Positions 1-7,161 of a DNA stretch of 10,508 nucleotides are shown one piece after another. The stretch is from Rhodospirillales bacterium 47_12_T64 (GTDB lineage Bacteria > Pseudomonadota > Alphaproteobacteria > Kiloniellales > Kiloniellaceae), in NCBI GenBank assembly GCA_002162915.1, contig MABB01000111.1, forward strand, positions 1-10,508, given 5' to 3'. Made by a program: the position numbers and the translations under genes. The stretch's first letter is position 1. Each line of letters opens with the position of its first letter. The notes under the pieces were generated by a model that was not told the DNA's origin, did not search any database, and worked only from the letters and a program-made list of their open reading frames with translations.

Positions 1-440
1 ATACCTTTGAATGTCTCCCTATAGCTGCCCTCGGGATTTTTTGCAAAATCAGCACTAATTGTTTGCCTTACGACCTCCCTCATTTCAGGGTCGGCAACGG
101 TCATAATACCCGCGACGTCTTTCTGCAGCTCTGTTTGATCAATTCCTGCTTGAAAATCAAGTATGATAGTGCCTATCAAATCGGAGTTATCTCTAGACTG
201 GGTTATGATACGTGCTTTTCCAGGGGTGGTATAGAGACAGGCTGTTACTTTGAAGGGTTTGGAACACGTTATAAAGGTGAGCTGAACTTCCTGACCACTT
301 TTTCGGGTCGCTTCTTCGAACAAGGTTTTAAAGTCTTTTTTGTTTACGCCTTCTTTCAACCCTTTTGCATCAATGACAGAATTTGGGTTAAGGCAACCAC
401 TCAAAAACATGACAAATGCCAAACTAATTATGTATCGCAT
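1..440 (-). CDS. putative small outer-membrane lipoprotein, 3' end off the window
   Basis: The minus strand is open from an ATG at 440 to the window edge, giving 146 codons without a stop. A strong ribosome binding site (AGAGGGGG) lies about 8 bases upstream of the ATG. The protein begins with a short lipoprotein signal peptide: Arg2, a hydrophobic run at residues 4-13, and the lipobox Leu13-Ser14-Gly15-Cys16. The residue after the Cys is Leu, not Asp, which by the E. coli sorting rule would suggest the outer membrane. The mature part is soluble-looking and charged, with a close Cys pair (Cys59, Cys68) that could form a disulfide in the periplasm. I do not recognise a family. It is transcribed away from folK and is probably a separate unit. 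Lipidation is a confident inference from the lipobox; the function is unknown. Confidence 0.8.
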   Translation of the reverse strand, partial: MRYIISLAFVMFLSGCLNPNSVIDAKGLKEGVNKKDFKTLFEEATRKSGQEVQLTFITCSKPFKVTACLYTTPGKARIITQSRDNSDLIGTIILDFQAGIDQTELQKDVAGIMTVADPEMREVVRQTISADFAKNPEGSYRETFKG

Positions 441-561
441 AAAAATACCCCCTCTTAAGTAGAATATTGTCAGCAATACTCGCGAAATGTCCAGAAGTAT
501 TTGATTTCAATAGTAGAAAAGTAGAGGTTGTTTAGTGGAGTTGTTTCCTGATGCAAGTAAC

Positions 562-655
562 ACCTCAATAACGCCTAAAGAATTGGCTATAAAAAGGGCA
601 GGGGTAATCCCCCCGAAAGATAGATGTGATGGGGGAATTACCTCAGTGTCGCCTA
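562..655. repeat. imperfect 16-bp direct repeat pair flanking the left side and 3' arm of the hairpin
   Basis: ACCTCA-ATAA-CGCCTA at 562-577 recurs as ACCTCA-GTGT-CGCCTA at 640-655, with 13 of 16 positions identical and a 78-base offset. The second copy overlaps the 3' arm of the hairpin. The pair could be paired binding half-sites, the edges of an inserted element, or chance. Only the repeat itself is seen directly. Confidence 0.45.
601..644. repeat. GC-rich palindromic hairpin element
   Basis: The left arm (601-613, GGGGTAATCCCCC) pairs with the right arm (631-644, GGGGGAATTACCTC). The stem is 13 pairs, including one G-T wobble (602/643), with a single bulged A at 636 and a 17-base loop. 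Its C and G runs stand out against AT-rich surroundings. No T-tract follows on either strand, so it is not a standard intrinsic terminator. It could be a copy of a dispersed palindromic (REP- or RPE-like) repeat, or a structured mRNA leader. The sequence of one locus cannot decide between these. Confidence 0.6.
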
Positions 656-715
656 TTGGGGGTGAACAATTTAGTTTACAAAAATCGTCTATATATGACA
701 TAAAACAGCTTAAAG

Positions 716-743
716 TTTACACTTAAGTTATTGTTATTATAAA
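716..743 (+). promoter_or_regulatory. probable sigma70-type promoter of folK
   Basis: TTTACA (716-721, 5/6 to the -35 consensus) is separated by 16 bases from TATAAA (738-743, 5/6 to the -10 consensus). Transcription would start near 750, just ahead of the AGAGG ribosome binding site at 754-758 and the GTG start at 768, giving a very short leader. This is the best-matching promoter I found in the window apart from the perfect -10 box near 7953. It is a pattern match only. Confidence 0.45.
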
Positions 744-767
744 GTTTTGGACTAGAGGTCATTAAAA

Positions 768-1268
768 GTGATTATAATTGCACTTGGGGCAAATCTAGAA
801 AGCCCTAAATACGGCTTACCGTTGCAAACCTGTCAAACTGTACTATCAAGACTGGAAGAACTTGGCCTTGAGGTTATTAATAGTTCTCGATGGTTAAAGT
901 CAGCACCTGTACCAATTTCGAATCAACCCTGGTATGTAAACGGGGTTGCTGAAATAAAGACCGATCTCACTCCCAAAGATTTGCTAGCTTTACTGCATCG
1001 GGTAGAAGGCGAGTTTGGCCGTGTCCGGACAGTGCCAAATGCACCAAGAGTTATAGATATAGATTTGATCGCATATCACGATGTCATTAGTAAGCCAGAC
1101 GATCATCTTGTTTTACCCCACCCACGAATGCATGAAAGAGCTTTTGTCTTGTTACCCCTTATGGATATTAACGAGGAATGGATTCATCCTGTACTTGGGA
1201 AGACAACGAAAGAATTAGTCTCGACTATATCTTCTGATCAGGAAACAATGGCGTTTTCTGAGGACTAA
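768..1268 (+). CDS. folK: 2-amino-4-hydroxy-6-hydroxymethyldihydropteridine pyrophosphokinase (HPPK)
   Basis: This cytoplasmic enzyme of folate synthesis transfers pyrophosphate from ATP to 6-hydroxymethyl-7,8-dihydropterin, making the substrate of dihydropteroate synthase. The 166 residues match the usual HPPK length. Visible family features are the start MIIIALGANL, the RWLKSAPVP segment (41-49), and the signature around Arg94-x-x-Asp97-x-Asp99, whose two Asp residues bind magnesium. A block beginning LPHPRMHER follows (116-124). Where many homologues have WGPR, this protein has NAPR, a variant I associate with alphaproteobacterial HPPKs. The start is GTG, chosen because AGAGG sits about nine bases upstream and the first residues fit the family N-terminus. 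It has its own likely promoter and may read through into rpoZ across a 149-bp gap. Confidence 0.93.
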   Translation: MIIIALGANLESPKYGLPLQTCQTVLSRLEELGLEVINSSRWLKSAPVPISNQPWYVNGVAEIKTDLTPKDLLALLHRVEGEFGRVRTVPNAPRVIDIDLIAYHDVISKPDDHLVLPHPRMHERAFVLLPLMDINEEWIHPVLGKTTKELVSTISSDQETMAFSED

Positions 1269-1417
1269 TCGAAGGCAATAGGGGGTAAATATTGTTATTT
1301 ACTAATATTTTGTTGAATATTCTTGCTATATGCTAAGCTGATTCATATATTGCCCCGATTCAATTGCCCGCTAGTGGGCTTTCTACATTACTGACTACGA
1401 TACTGGAGTTATCACAT

Positions 1418-1795
1418 ATGGCACGCGTCACGGTCGAAGATTGTGTTGAAAAAGTTCCTAATCGCTTTGAACTCGTAATGCTTTCAGCTCAGCGTGCTCG
1501 AGAAATCGTATCCGGTGCTCCCTTAACGGTAGAGCGTGATAACGATAAGAATGCTGTTGTTTCTCTCCGCGAAATTGCTGAAGAAACCATCGATCTTGTT
1601 AGAGTAAAAGCATCTTTGGTTCAGGGATTACAAAAACAGGCCGCCTTCTCTGAAGTTGACGAAGATGAACCCGAATTTGATGCCATTGGTCCTGAAGCGC
1701 TTCTTACCGCTGATGCTGGTGAGCAGTTTGCCAATGCAGACGGTATGTCGATAGAAGACACGCCTGCGACGGAAATCGGGCAGGAATCAGAGTAG
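1418..1795 (+). CDS. rpoZ: DNA-directed RNA polymerase subunit omega
   Basis: Omega is the small subunit that helps fold and hold beta-prime. In E. coli it forms part of ppGpp binding site 1. The start MARVTVEDC and the run [18 protein letters not shown] (residues 13-30) are diagnostic of the family, as is REIAEETI (residues 50-57). The length is 125 residues, longer than the roughly 90 of E. coli. The extra part is an acidic, low-complexity tail from about residue 77, common in alphaproteobacteria. I chose ATG 1418 over an upstream in-frame TTG at 1364 because TGGAG precedes it by nine bases and homologues begin MARVTVED. The AT-rich 149 bp upstream probably hold a promoter, but I could not pick convincing hexamers. 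A terminator-like hairpin follows, ahead of spoT. Confidence 0.95.
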   Translation: MARVTVEDCVEKVPNRFELVMLSAQRAREIVSGAPLTVERDNDKNAVVSLREIAEETIDLVRVKASLVQGLQKQAAFSEVDEDEPEFDAIGPEALLTADAGEQFANADGMSIEDTPATEIGQESE

Positions 1796-1825
1796 GTCGA
1801 CAGCGTTCGGCAAACAATTTCAAAG

Positions 1826-1898
1826 AAATACAGCTTTCCAGAGCTTGGCTTACGTTAATTCACGGCGTATCATTTTTCTGGAAAGCTATATTTTTTTT
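1826..1898 (+). terminator. intrinsic terminator or attenuator hairpin between rpoZ and spoT
   Basis: AGCTTTCCAGA (1832-1842) pairs perfectly with TCTGGAAAGCT (1877-1887). Beyond one C/A mismatch (1831/1888) the stem continues for five A-T pairs (1826-1830 with 1889-1893). The 34-base loop contains a small inner stem (TACG 1851-1854, CGTA 1866-1869). A run of eight T follows at 1891-1898, the classic layout of a Rho-independent terminator. The AGAGGG ribosome binding site of spoT starts at the very next base, 1899. Termination here would cut spoT off from rpoZ transcription, and there is no room for a promoter between the T-tract and the binding site. Partial readthrough or conditional termination is therefore more likely than complete termination. 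Confidence 0.75.
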
Positions 1899-1918
1899 AG
1901 AGGGCTGTTTGTTCCACA

Positions 1919-4072
1919 ATGATCCGTCAGTTTGAGTTGGTTGAACGCGTCAAGTCATATGACCATGACGCTGACGAAGATGCACTTAACAGAGCATACG
2001 TTTTTGCGACCAAATATCATGGGTCTCAAAAACGCGCGTCTGGCGACCCTTATTTTTCTCACCCCGTTGAAGTCGCTGGAATTCTGACTGATCTAAAGCT
2101 GGATCACAATTCCATTATCACGGCTCTGCTGCATGATGTTGTCGAAGATACCGAGGCAAGTCTTGAAACTGTCGAGAAAGCTTTTGGTGCACACATCGCG
2201 CGTCTGGTCGATGGTGTTACCAAATTAACCCGACTAGAACTGCAATCCGAAGAAAGCAAATACGCCGAGAATTTTCGTAAGCTTGTTCTGGCGATGTCTG
2301 ATGACATTAGGGTTCTTTTGGTTAAGCTCGCAGACCGTTTGCACAATATGCAAACACTCCATTTTATCAAAAAAGAAGATAAACGCCGTCGCATCGCACG
2401 TGAAACCATGGACATTTATGCGCCACTGGCTGAACGAATTGGGATGCACCGTTTTAAAGATCAGCTTGAAGACCTTTCCTTTGCTCAATTAAATCCTGAA
2501 GCACATGAATCCATCGTTAAACGTTTGGAGTTCCTCAAAGGCGAAGACGAAGATACCGAAGATAACCTCGCCAACAAGATCATCGATCAGCTGAACAAAA
2601 TTATTAAAGAAAACGGTATTGAGGGTGAAGTATCTGGCCGCTTGAAAGCACCGTATTCAATATGGCGTAAGATGCAACGCAAGGCTGTTACCTTTGAACA
2701 GCTTTCAGATATCATGGCCTTCCGATTGATCGTAAAGGATATTGGGTCCTGTTATCAGGCGCTTGGCGTCCTTCATGGTAACTACCCTGTCGTTCCTGGC
2801 CGTTTCAAAGATTATATATCGACGCCAAAGCCAAATGGTTACAAATCAATTCATACCTGCATAATCGGCCCTGAACGCCATAAAATTGAAGTTCAGATCC
2901 GTACCGCAGAAATGCATTCTATTGCTGAAATGGGGGTTGCTGCCCATTGGTCCTATAAGCAGGGCGGCGAACATATGGAGGGGCGCCAGTATCGCTGGCT
3001 TCGCGAACTCCTTGATATTCTGGATCACGCGTCAAACCCTGAAGAGTTTCTTGAACATACCAAAATGGAAATGTTCCAGGATCAGGTGTTTTGTTTTACG
3101 CCAAAGGGCGCTCTCCTGTCCTTGCCAAGTGGCTCTACCCCTATTGATTTTGCCTACGCCGTTCATACGGAAGTTGGAAATACCTGTGTCGGAGCCAAGG
3201 TCAATGGTCGGATGGTTCCTTTCAGATCCATTCTACACAATGGTGATCAGGTCGAAATTCTAACCTCAAAGAACCAGAAACCTTCTCCCGATTGGGAAAA
3301 ATTCGTTGTTTCCGGTAAGGCAAAAGCCTGCATTCGTCGATACATCAGGCTTCAAGAGCGCGATCAGTATAGCTCTCTCGGACACCAAATGGTTCAAAAG
3401 GTGTTTCGTCAGGAAGGTTATGAGTTTACCGAAAAAGGTATCGAAGGCATCCTTGGCAAATTCCATATGGATCATGCCGAAGATCTCTACGTCAGTGTAG
3501 GACAGGGACATCATACGGCGAGGGAAGTTCTGGTCGCCGTCTATCCCGGTGCACGCGTTCTTCCGAAGTCAAACCCAACTGCGCCTCGCAAAAAGGCAAA
3601 GTCCTCCGGCAATAAAGACAATGCTCTTCCCATCAAGGGATTGATCCCGGGAATGGCTGTGCATTACGCCCGTTGCTGCCATCCTTTGCCGGGCGATCGC
3701 ATTGTTGGTATTGTGACGACCGGTAAGGGAGTCACTATCCATACGATCGATTGTGATAACCTTGTAAATTATCAGGACACTCCGGAACGCTGGATTGACG
3801 TCGCATGGGATTCAGCAGAAGTAGAAGGGCCAAGTCATACCGGACGGCTCAAACTGATTGTTGCCAATGAGCCCGGATGTCTTGGTGGCTTGTCTGTTGT
3901 CATCGGGAAAAACCAGGGGAACATTAGTAACCTCAAGATCGTTCATCGATCCATGGACTTCTTTGAAATGATGGTCGATGTAGAAGTCAATGACGTTAAA
4001 CACCTTGCCGACATTACTGCTGCACTACGGGCGATGTCTGTTGTAAATTCTGTCGAACGGGCGAGAAATTAA
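1919..4072 (+). CDS. spoT: bifunctional (p)ppGpp synthetase/hydrolase (RelA/SpoT homologue, Rsh)
   Basis: This enzyme makes (p)ppGpp from ATP and GDP/GTP and hydrolyses it, setting the stringent response. The 717 residues carry the full long-RSH layout. An HD hydrolase domain has His48, His72-Asp73 and the VVED stretch to Asp77, apparently intact. The synthetase domain follows (about 230-350). Its RFKD at 295-298 fits the RxKD motif of bifunctional enzymes, not the ExDD of RelA-type synthetases, followed by YISTPKPNGYKSIHT. A TGS domain (about 390-450), a conserved Cys-Cys region (HYARCCHP, 582-589) and a C-terminal ACT domain (about 641-717) complete it. A single bifunctional Rsh is usual in alphaproteobacteria. 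The ATG at 1919 fits the family N-terminus; AGAGGG at 1899-1904 is the only evident ribosome binding site and lies a rather long 14 bases away. The upstream hairpin may limit its expression. Confidence 0.96.
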   Translation: MIRQFELVERVKSYDHDADEDALNRAYVFATKYHGSQKRASGDPYFSHPVEVAGILTDLKLDHNSIITALLHDVVEDTEASLETVEKAFGAHIARLVDGVTKLTRLELQSEESKYAENFRKLVLAMSDDIRVLLVKLADRLHNMQTLHFIKKEDKRRRIARETMDIYAPLAERIGMHRFKDQLEDLSFAQLNPEAHESIVKRLEFLKGEDEDTEDNLANKIIDQLNKIIKENGIEGEVSGRLKAPYSIWRKMQRKAVTFEQLSDIMAFRLIVKDIGSCYQALGVLHGNYPVVPGRFKDYISTPKPNGYKSIHTCIIGPERHKIEVQIRTAEMHSIAEMGVAAHWSYKQGGEHMEGRQYRWLRELLDILDHASNPEEFLEHTKMEMFQDQVFCFTPKGALLSLPSGSTPIDFAYAVHTEVGNTCVGAKVNGRMVPFRSILHNGDQVEILTSKNQKPSPDWEKFVVSGKAKACIRRYIRLQERDQYSSLGHQMVQKVFRQEGYEFTEKGIEGILGKFHMDHAEDLYVSVGQGHHTAREVLVAVYPGARVLPKSNPTAPRKKAKSSGNKDNALPIKGLIPGMAVHYARCCHPLPGDRIVGIVTTGKGVTIHTIDCDNLVNYQDTPERWIDVAWDSAEVEGPSHTGRLKLIVANEPGCLGGLSVVIGKNQGNISNLKIVHRSMDFFEMMVDVEVNDVKHLADITAALRAMSVVNSVERARN

Positions 4073-4117
4073 ATTGATAAGACACCTGCGTCATGAGTAT
4101 ATCATGGGAAAAAATAC

Positions 4118-4525
4118 ATGATCCTCGGTATCGGGAATGATCTTGTTGACATCAGGCGTATTGAAAAGTCTCTGGATAAATTTGGCGATCGATTTATTGC
4201 CCGGGTATTTACCGAAGAAGAAACTCAACGTGCAAAATCTCGCCCTGATCCAGCAGCAACCTTTGCCAAGCGTTTTGCGGTGAAAGAAGCCTGCGCCAAA
4301 GCTCTTGGAACCGGGTTATGGCGGCATGGTGTTCTCTTTACGGATATTGGTGTGATAAATAAAAAAGGCGGCCAGCCTCAGCTCAACTTAAAAGGAGCTG
4401 CTGCGGCACGTTTGCGTGATATGGTGCCTCAGGGGATGACACCAAGGCTTCACGTCACTATATCTGACGACTATCCCCATGCGCAGGCTTTCGTGCTGAT
4501 ATCGGCAGAACCTGAGACAAATTGA
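4118..4525 (+). CDS. acpS: holo-[acyl-carrier-protein] synthase
   Basis: AcpS transfers 4'-phosphopantetheine from coenzyme A to the serine of apo-ACP, activating the carrier for fatty-acid synthesis. The 135-residue protein is of normal length. It begins with the family signature MILGIGNDLVDIRRIE, including metal-binding Asp8. The second signature FAKRFAVKEA (49-58) contains Glu57; these two residues match Asp9 and Glu58 of the E. coli enzyme closely in position. The ATG is preceded by a modest GGGAA seven bases upstream. The gene follows spoT by 45 bp and precedes lepB by 19 bp, so it is probably in one transcript with them. In many relatives pdxJ sits directly beside acpS; here it does not. 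Confidence 0.96.
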   Translation: MILGIGNDLVDIRRIEKSLDKFGDRFIARVFTEEETQRAKSRPDPAATFAKRFAVKEACAKALGTGLWRHGVLFTDIGVINKKGGQPQLNLKGAAAARLRDMVPQGMTPRLHVTISDDYPHAQAFVLISAEPETN

Positions 4526-4544
4526 ATTTAAGGATTACACTTTA

Positions 4545-5402
4545 ATGTTCGATCAAAAGCGTAAAGCTGATAAAAGAGAGAGCGAACTTAATGAGGATCC
4601 TGTTAAACCTATGGAAAACAATGATATGGCAACAGGATCTGAGGATATTAAGGAAGCTAAGGACGATGAGAGTGTGGTAAAAACCGTTGTCTATGCTCTT
4701 TTGATTGCGTTAGCTGTTCGGACGTTTTTGTTTGAGCCTTTCAATATCCCTTCAAGTTCGATGAAACCAACTCTGTTGATCGGAGATTATCTCTTTGTAT
4801 CAAAGTTCTCTTACGGTGTAGGACGGTACTCCTTTCCCTTTGGCGATAAGATTTTCGGTGAAAGCTTTGAGGGACGTATTCTGGGCTCTGAACCTGAGCG
4901 AGGAGATGTCATCGTCTTTCGTAAACCAACAGATACTTCAATTGATTACATCAAACGTTTAATCGGCCTGCCAGGAGATACAATCCAGGTTACACAAGGG
5001 CAGCTTTATATTAATGGTAAAGTTGCTCCCCGTGAGCTTGTTCGCATCGGTGATGGCAGTGATGGTCTTCGCCTCGGCGAAAGGGAATACGAAGAAACAC
5101 TTCCCAATGGGGTTAAACACCTGATTTGGGAACGAAGCGACAATGAAGGGGCGGACAATACCCGACCTTATATCGTTCCGGATGGGTATTACTTCTTCAT
5201 GGGCGACAACCGGGACAATAGTCAAGATAGCCGTTTCAACGCAGTTGGTCCCGTTCCTTTTGAGAATTTTATTGGTCGTGCAGATCTGCTGTTTTTCTCT
5301 CACCGCGGAGATGACAATGGCGAAAATGTTGGCGACTGGTGGGAAGTATGGAAGTGGCCTTCAATGATTAGATTTGGACGCATCTTTAATGTCATCAATT
5401 GA
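4545..5402 (+). CDS. lepB: signal peptidase I (leader peptidase)
   Basis: This inner-membrane serine protease cuts signal peptides from exported proteins at the periplasmic face. The protein has 285 residues. A charged cytoplasmic stretch (1-43) precedes one hydrophobic segment (about 44-63). The catalytic region PSSSMKPTLLIGD follows, with nucleophile Ser72. The general base Lys137 lies in DYIKRLIGLPGD. A third conserved box, MGDNRDNSQDSR, is near the C-terminal third. Together these give the Ser/Lys dyad of family S26. The start has AAGGA ten bases upstream. Met23 and Met28 are alternative starts, but the first ATG has the best binding site. There is one apparent membrane segment, where E. 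coli LepB has two. The last 14 bp overlap rnc, suggesting translational coupling. Confidence 0.96.
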   Translation: MFDQKRKADKRESELNEDPVKPMENNDMATGSEDIKEAKDDESVVKTVVYALLIALAVRTFLFEPFNIPSSSMKPTLLIGDYLFVSKFSYGVGRYSFPFGDKIFGESFEGRILGSEPERGDVIVFRKPTDTSIDYIKRLIGLPGDTIQVTQGQLYINGKVAPRELVRIGDGSDGLRLGEREYEETLPNGVKHLIWERSDNEGADNTRPYIVPDGYYFFMGDNRDNSQDSRFNAVGPVPFENFIGRADLLFFSHRGDDNGENVGDWWEVWKWPSMIRFGRIFNVIN

Positions 5403-6102
5403 ACCCAAGGGTTTCTCTGAGCTGAAATTAGTAGCTGATAAACTCGACCACAAGTTCAGTAAACTAAATTTGGTAAAACAAGCGCTAACTCACCCAAGTG
5501 CGTGCGGCCGAAACCGTATCATTGCCGATAGTTACGAACGGCTTGAGTTTTTAGGGGATCGAGTTTTAGGGCTTGTCATTGCTGACATGTTACTACGCAA
5601 TTTCCCTGACGAGAGCGAAGGCTCGCTCGCGAAGCGCTTTACTGCCCTTGTCCGTCGTGAAGCCCTGGCTTTTGTTGCACGTTCTCTCGGTCTGGAAAAA
5701 TCAATTGTCCTGGCCAAGGGTGAAGAGGAGAGTGGTGAAAGAGACAATCCTGCTTTACAGGCTGATGTCTGTGAAGCCTTAATAGGGGCGCTATACTTTG
5801 ATGGCGGTTATGCCACATCTCAGAAATTTATAGAAAAGAACTGGCTGCCACTCCTTAATCAAGATCTGGCGCCGCCTCAAGATGCCAAGACAACCCTTCA
5901 AGAGTGGGCGCAGGGAAGAGGGTTGCCGCTACCTGCCTATCGCGAAGTTGGTAGATCCGGACCTCCTCATGCCCCGATATTTGACATTGAGGTGAAGGTG
6001 AAGGGCGTCGATCCTGTCGTGAGGCAAGGGAATTCCAAACGTAAGGGTGAGCAGGAAGCTGCTACCGAATTATTAGATTTAATAAGTAAGAATGGCAGTT
6101 AA
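5389..6102 (+). CDS. rnc: ribonuclease III
   Basis: RNase III cuts double-stranded RNA, chiefly in rRNA processing and in turnover of structured mRNAs. From ATG 5389 it has 237 residues, normal for the family. The catalytic domain carries the signature ERLEFLGDRVLG (50-61) with Glu50, Glu53 and Asp57, and DVCEALIGALYFDGG with Asp126 and Glu129. These are the expected metal-binding positions. A double-stranded-RNA-binding domain spans about 165-232 and ends in the typical GNSKRKGEQEAA. An in-frame TTG at 5374 would add five residues. ATG 5389 is preferred because of a short GGA upstream and the absence of any binding site for the TTG. The gene starts inside lepB and ends inside era, an arrangement typical of coupled translation. 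Confidence 0.95.
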   Translation: MSSIEPKGFSELKLVADKLDHKFSKLNLVKQALTHPSACGRNRIIADSYERLEFLGDRVLGLVIADMLLRNFPDESEGSLAKRFTALVRREALAFVARSLGLEKSIVLAKGEEESGERDNPALQADVCEALIGALYFDGGYATSQKFIEKNWLPLLNQDLAPPQDAKTTLQEWAQGRGLPLPAYREVGRSGPPHAPIFDIEVKVKGVDPVVRQGNSKRKGEQEAATELLDLISKNGS

Positions 6103-7063
6103 GCAGATGAACGATCAAGATACGAAGCAACAGGGTGGAAACGAGCCTGACATGAATGAGGATAAACCTGATACTCGTTGTGGATTTATTGCTCTAATCG
6201 GCGCTCCAAATGCTGGAAAATCAACCTTGATGAACCGAATGGTCGGGGGCAAGATATCTATCGTCACCCATAAGGTTCAGACAACCAGATCACAGATCCG
6301 TGGCATCGCCATTCATGACAAGTCTCAACTTATTTTTGTTGATACACCCGGAATTTTCCTGCCGAAAAAACGCCTGGAGCGGGCGATGGTATCTTCTGCC
6401 TGGAAAGGTGCCGGAGACGCCGAGATTGTAGTTGTACTTCATGATGCTTGCCGTAAGAAAATCGGAGAAGACACGCGCGCAATTATTGCTGGCTTACAGA
6501 AACAAGAACGACAAGTAATTCTTGCCTTAAACAAAATTGATTCGATTAATCCTGAAAAGCTGCTTGCGCTTGCCCAGGAATTTATGTCGATGGGGGTCTT
6601 TTCGGAAATCTTCATGATTTCGGCACAAGCGGGCGACGGCGTCAACGATTTGATGGATCGATTGGCTGATTTAGTCCCAGAGGGGGTTTGGCTATATCCT
6701 GAAGATCAGTTATCCGACCATCCCATGCGTTCGATTGCCGCTGAAGTTACCCGTGAAAAGCTCTTTTTGAACTTACACGATGAGTTGCCCTATAATCTGA
6801 CTGTAGAAACGGATAGCTGGGAAGATTTCAAAGATGGCAGCGTCAAAATTTCCCAGACAATCTATGTTCAAAGAGACATACACAAGGCAATGTGTTTAGG
6901 TAAGGGCGGGCGGACGATAAAGCTTATTCGTTCTAAATCTCAAAAAGATCTCGAAGAGTCCCTTGAGCGAAAGGTCCATCTCTTCTTGTATGTAAAGGTA
7001 CGGGAAAAGTGGGCTGATGATCCTGCTCGCTATCGCGAAATGGGATTGGATTTTAATAGTTAA
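6092..7063 (+). CDS. era: GTPase Era
   Basis: Era binds the 3' end of 16S rRNA and assists late 30S subunit assembly. The GTPase motifs are all visible: the P-loop GAPNAGKST (37-45), the switch I region with TTRSQIRG (64-71), DTPG (84-87), NKID (147-150) and the SAQAGDG segment (177-183). A C-terminal KH RNA-binding domain contains the GKGGRTIK turn (270-277). The 323 residues are slightly more than the roughly 300 of E. coli because of a polar N-terminal extension of about 28 residues before CGFIALIG. Met6 (6107) or Met21 (6152) may be the true start, since no strong binding site marks ATG 6092. The start overlaps the end of rnc by 11 bp, matching the common rnc-era coupling. Confidence 0.96.
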   Translation: MAVKQMNDQDTKQQGGNEPDMNEDKPDTRCGFIALIGAPNAGKSTLMNRMVGGKISIVTHKVQTTRSQIRGIAIHDKSQLIFVDTPGIFLPKKRLERAMVSSAWKGAGDAEIVVVLHDACRKKIGEDTRAIIAGLQKQERQVILALNKIDSINPEKLLALAQEFMSMGVFSEIFMISAQAGDGVNDLMDRLADLVPEGVWLYPEDQLSDHPMRSIAAEVTREKLFLNLHDELPYNLTVETDSWEDFKDGSVKISQTIYVQRDIHKAMCLGKGGRTIKLIRSKSQKDLEESLERKVHLFLYVKVREKWADDPARYREMGLDFNS

Positions 7064-7161
7064 TCATTTCTCGGTCATACTGCATTTGCGCTGGTATTTT
7101 CATCTCGGCCTTGATACGTTGTTCCCCTAACGTTCTCGTCACAACAAAAGGCCTGTGATCC

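Larger units (their letters stand above)
441..767. other. divergent intergenic region between the lipoprotein gene and folK
   Basis: This 327-bp gap separates the minus-strand lipoprotein from the plus-strand folK and must hold promoters for both. It contains a GC-rich hairpin, a pair of imperfect direct repeats and a sigma70-like promoter for folK, each listed separately. Short frames are open on both strands over the hairpin (plus 535-726, minus 507-701). Neither resembles a known protein to me. The plus frame has a plausible ribosome binding site (AGAGG at 523-527, GTG at 535), so a tiny gene cannot be fully excluded, but the palindromic content explains the open frames well enough. I see no tRNA or other known RNA gene here. 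Confidence 0.6.

Noticed and set aside
63..458. Plus-strand open frame of 131 codons
   Set aside because: It lies antisense to the lipoprotein gene, which has a strong ribosome binding site, signal peptide and lipobox. The plus frame has no recognisable features and is best read as its shadow.
507..726. Short open frames on both strands (63 and 64 codons)
   Set aside because: Both cover the palindrome and lack family resemblance. The plus frame has a fair AGAGG-GTG start, so rejection is tentative.
1364..1417. In-frame TTG extension of rpoZ by 18 codons
   Set aside because: Homologues start at MARVTVED, and the TGGAG binding site is placed for the ATG at 1418.
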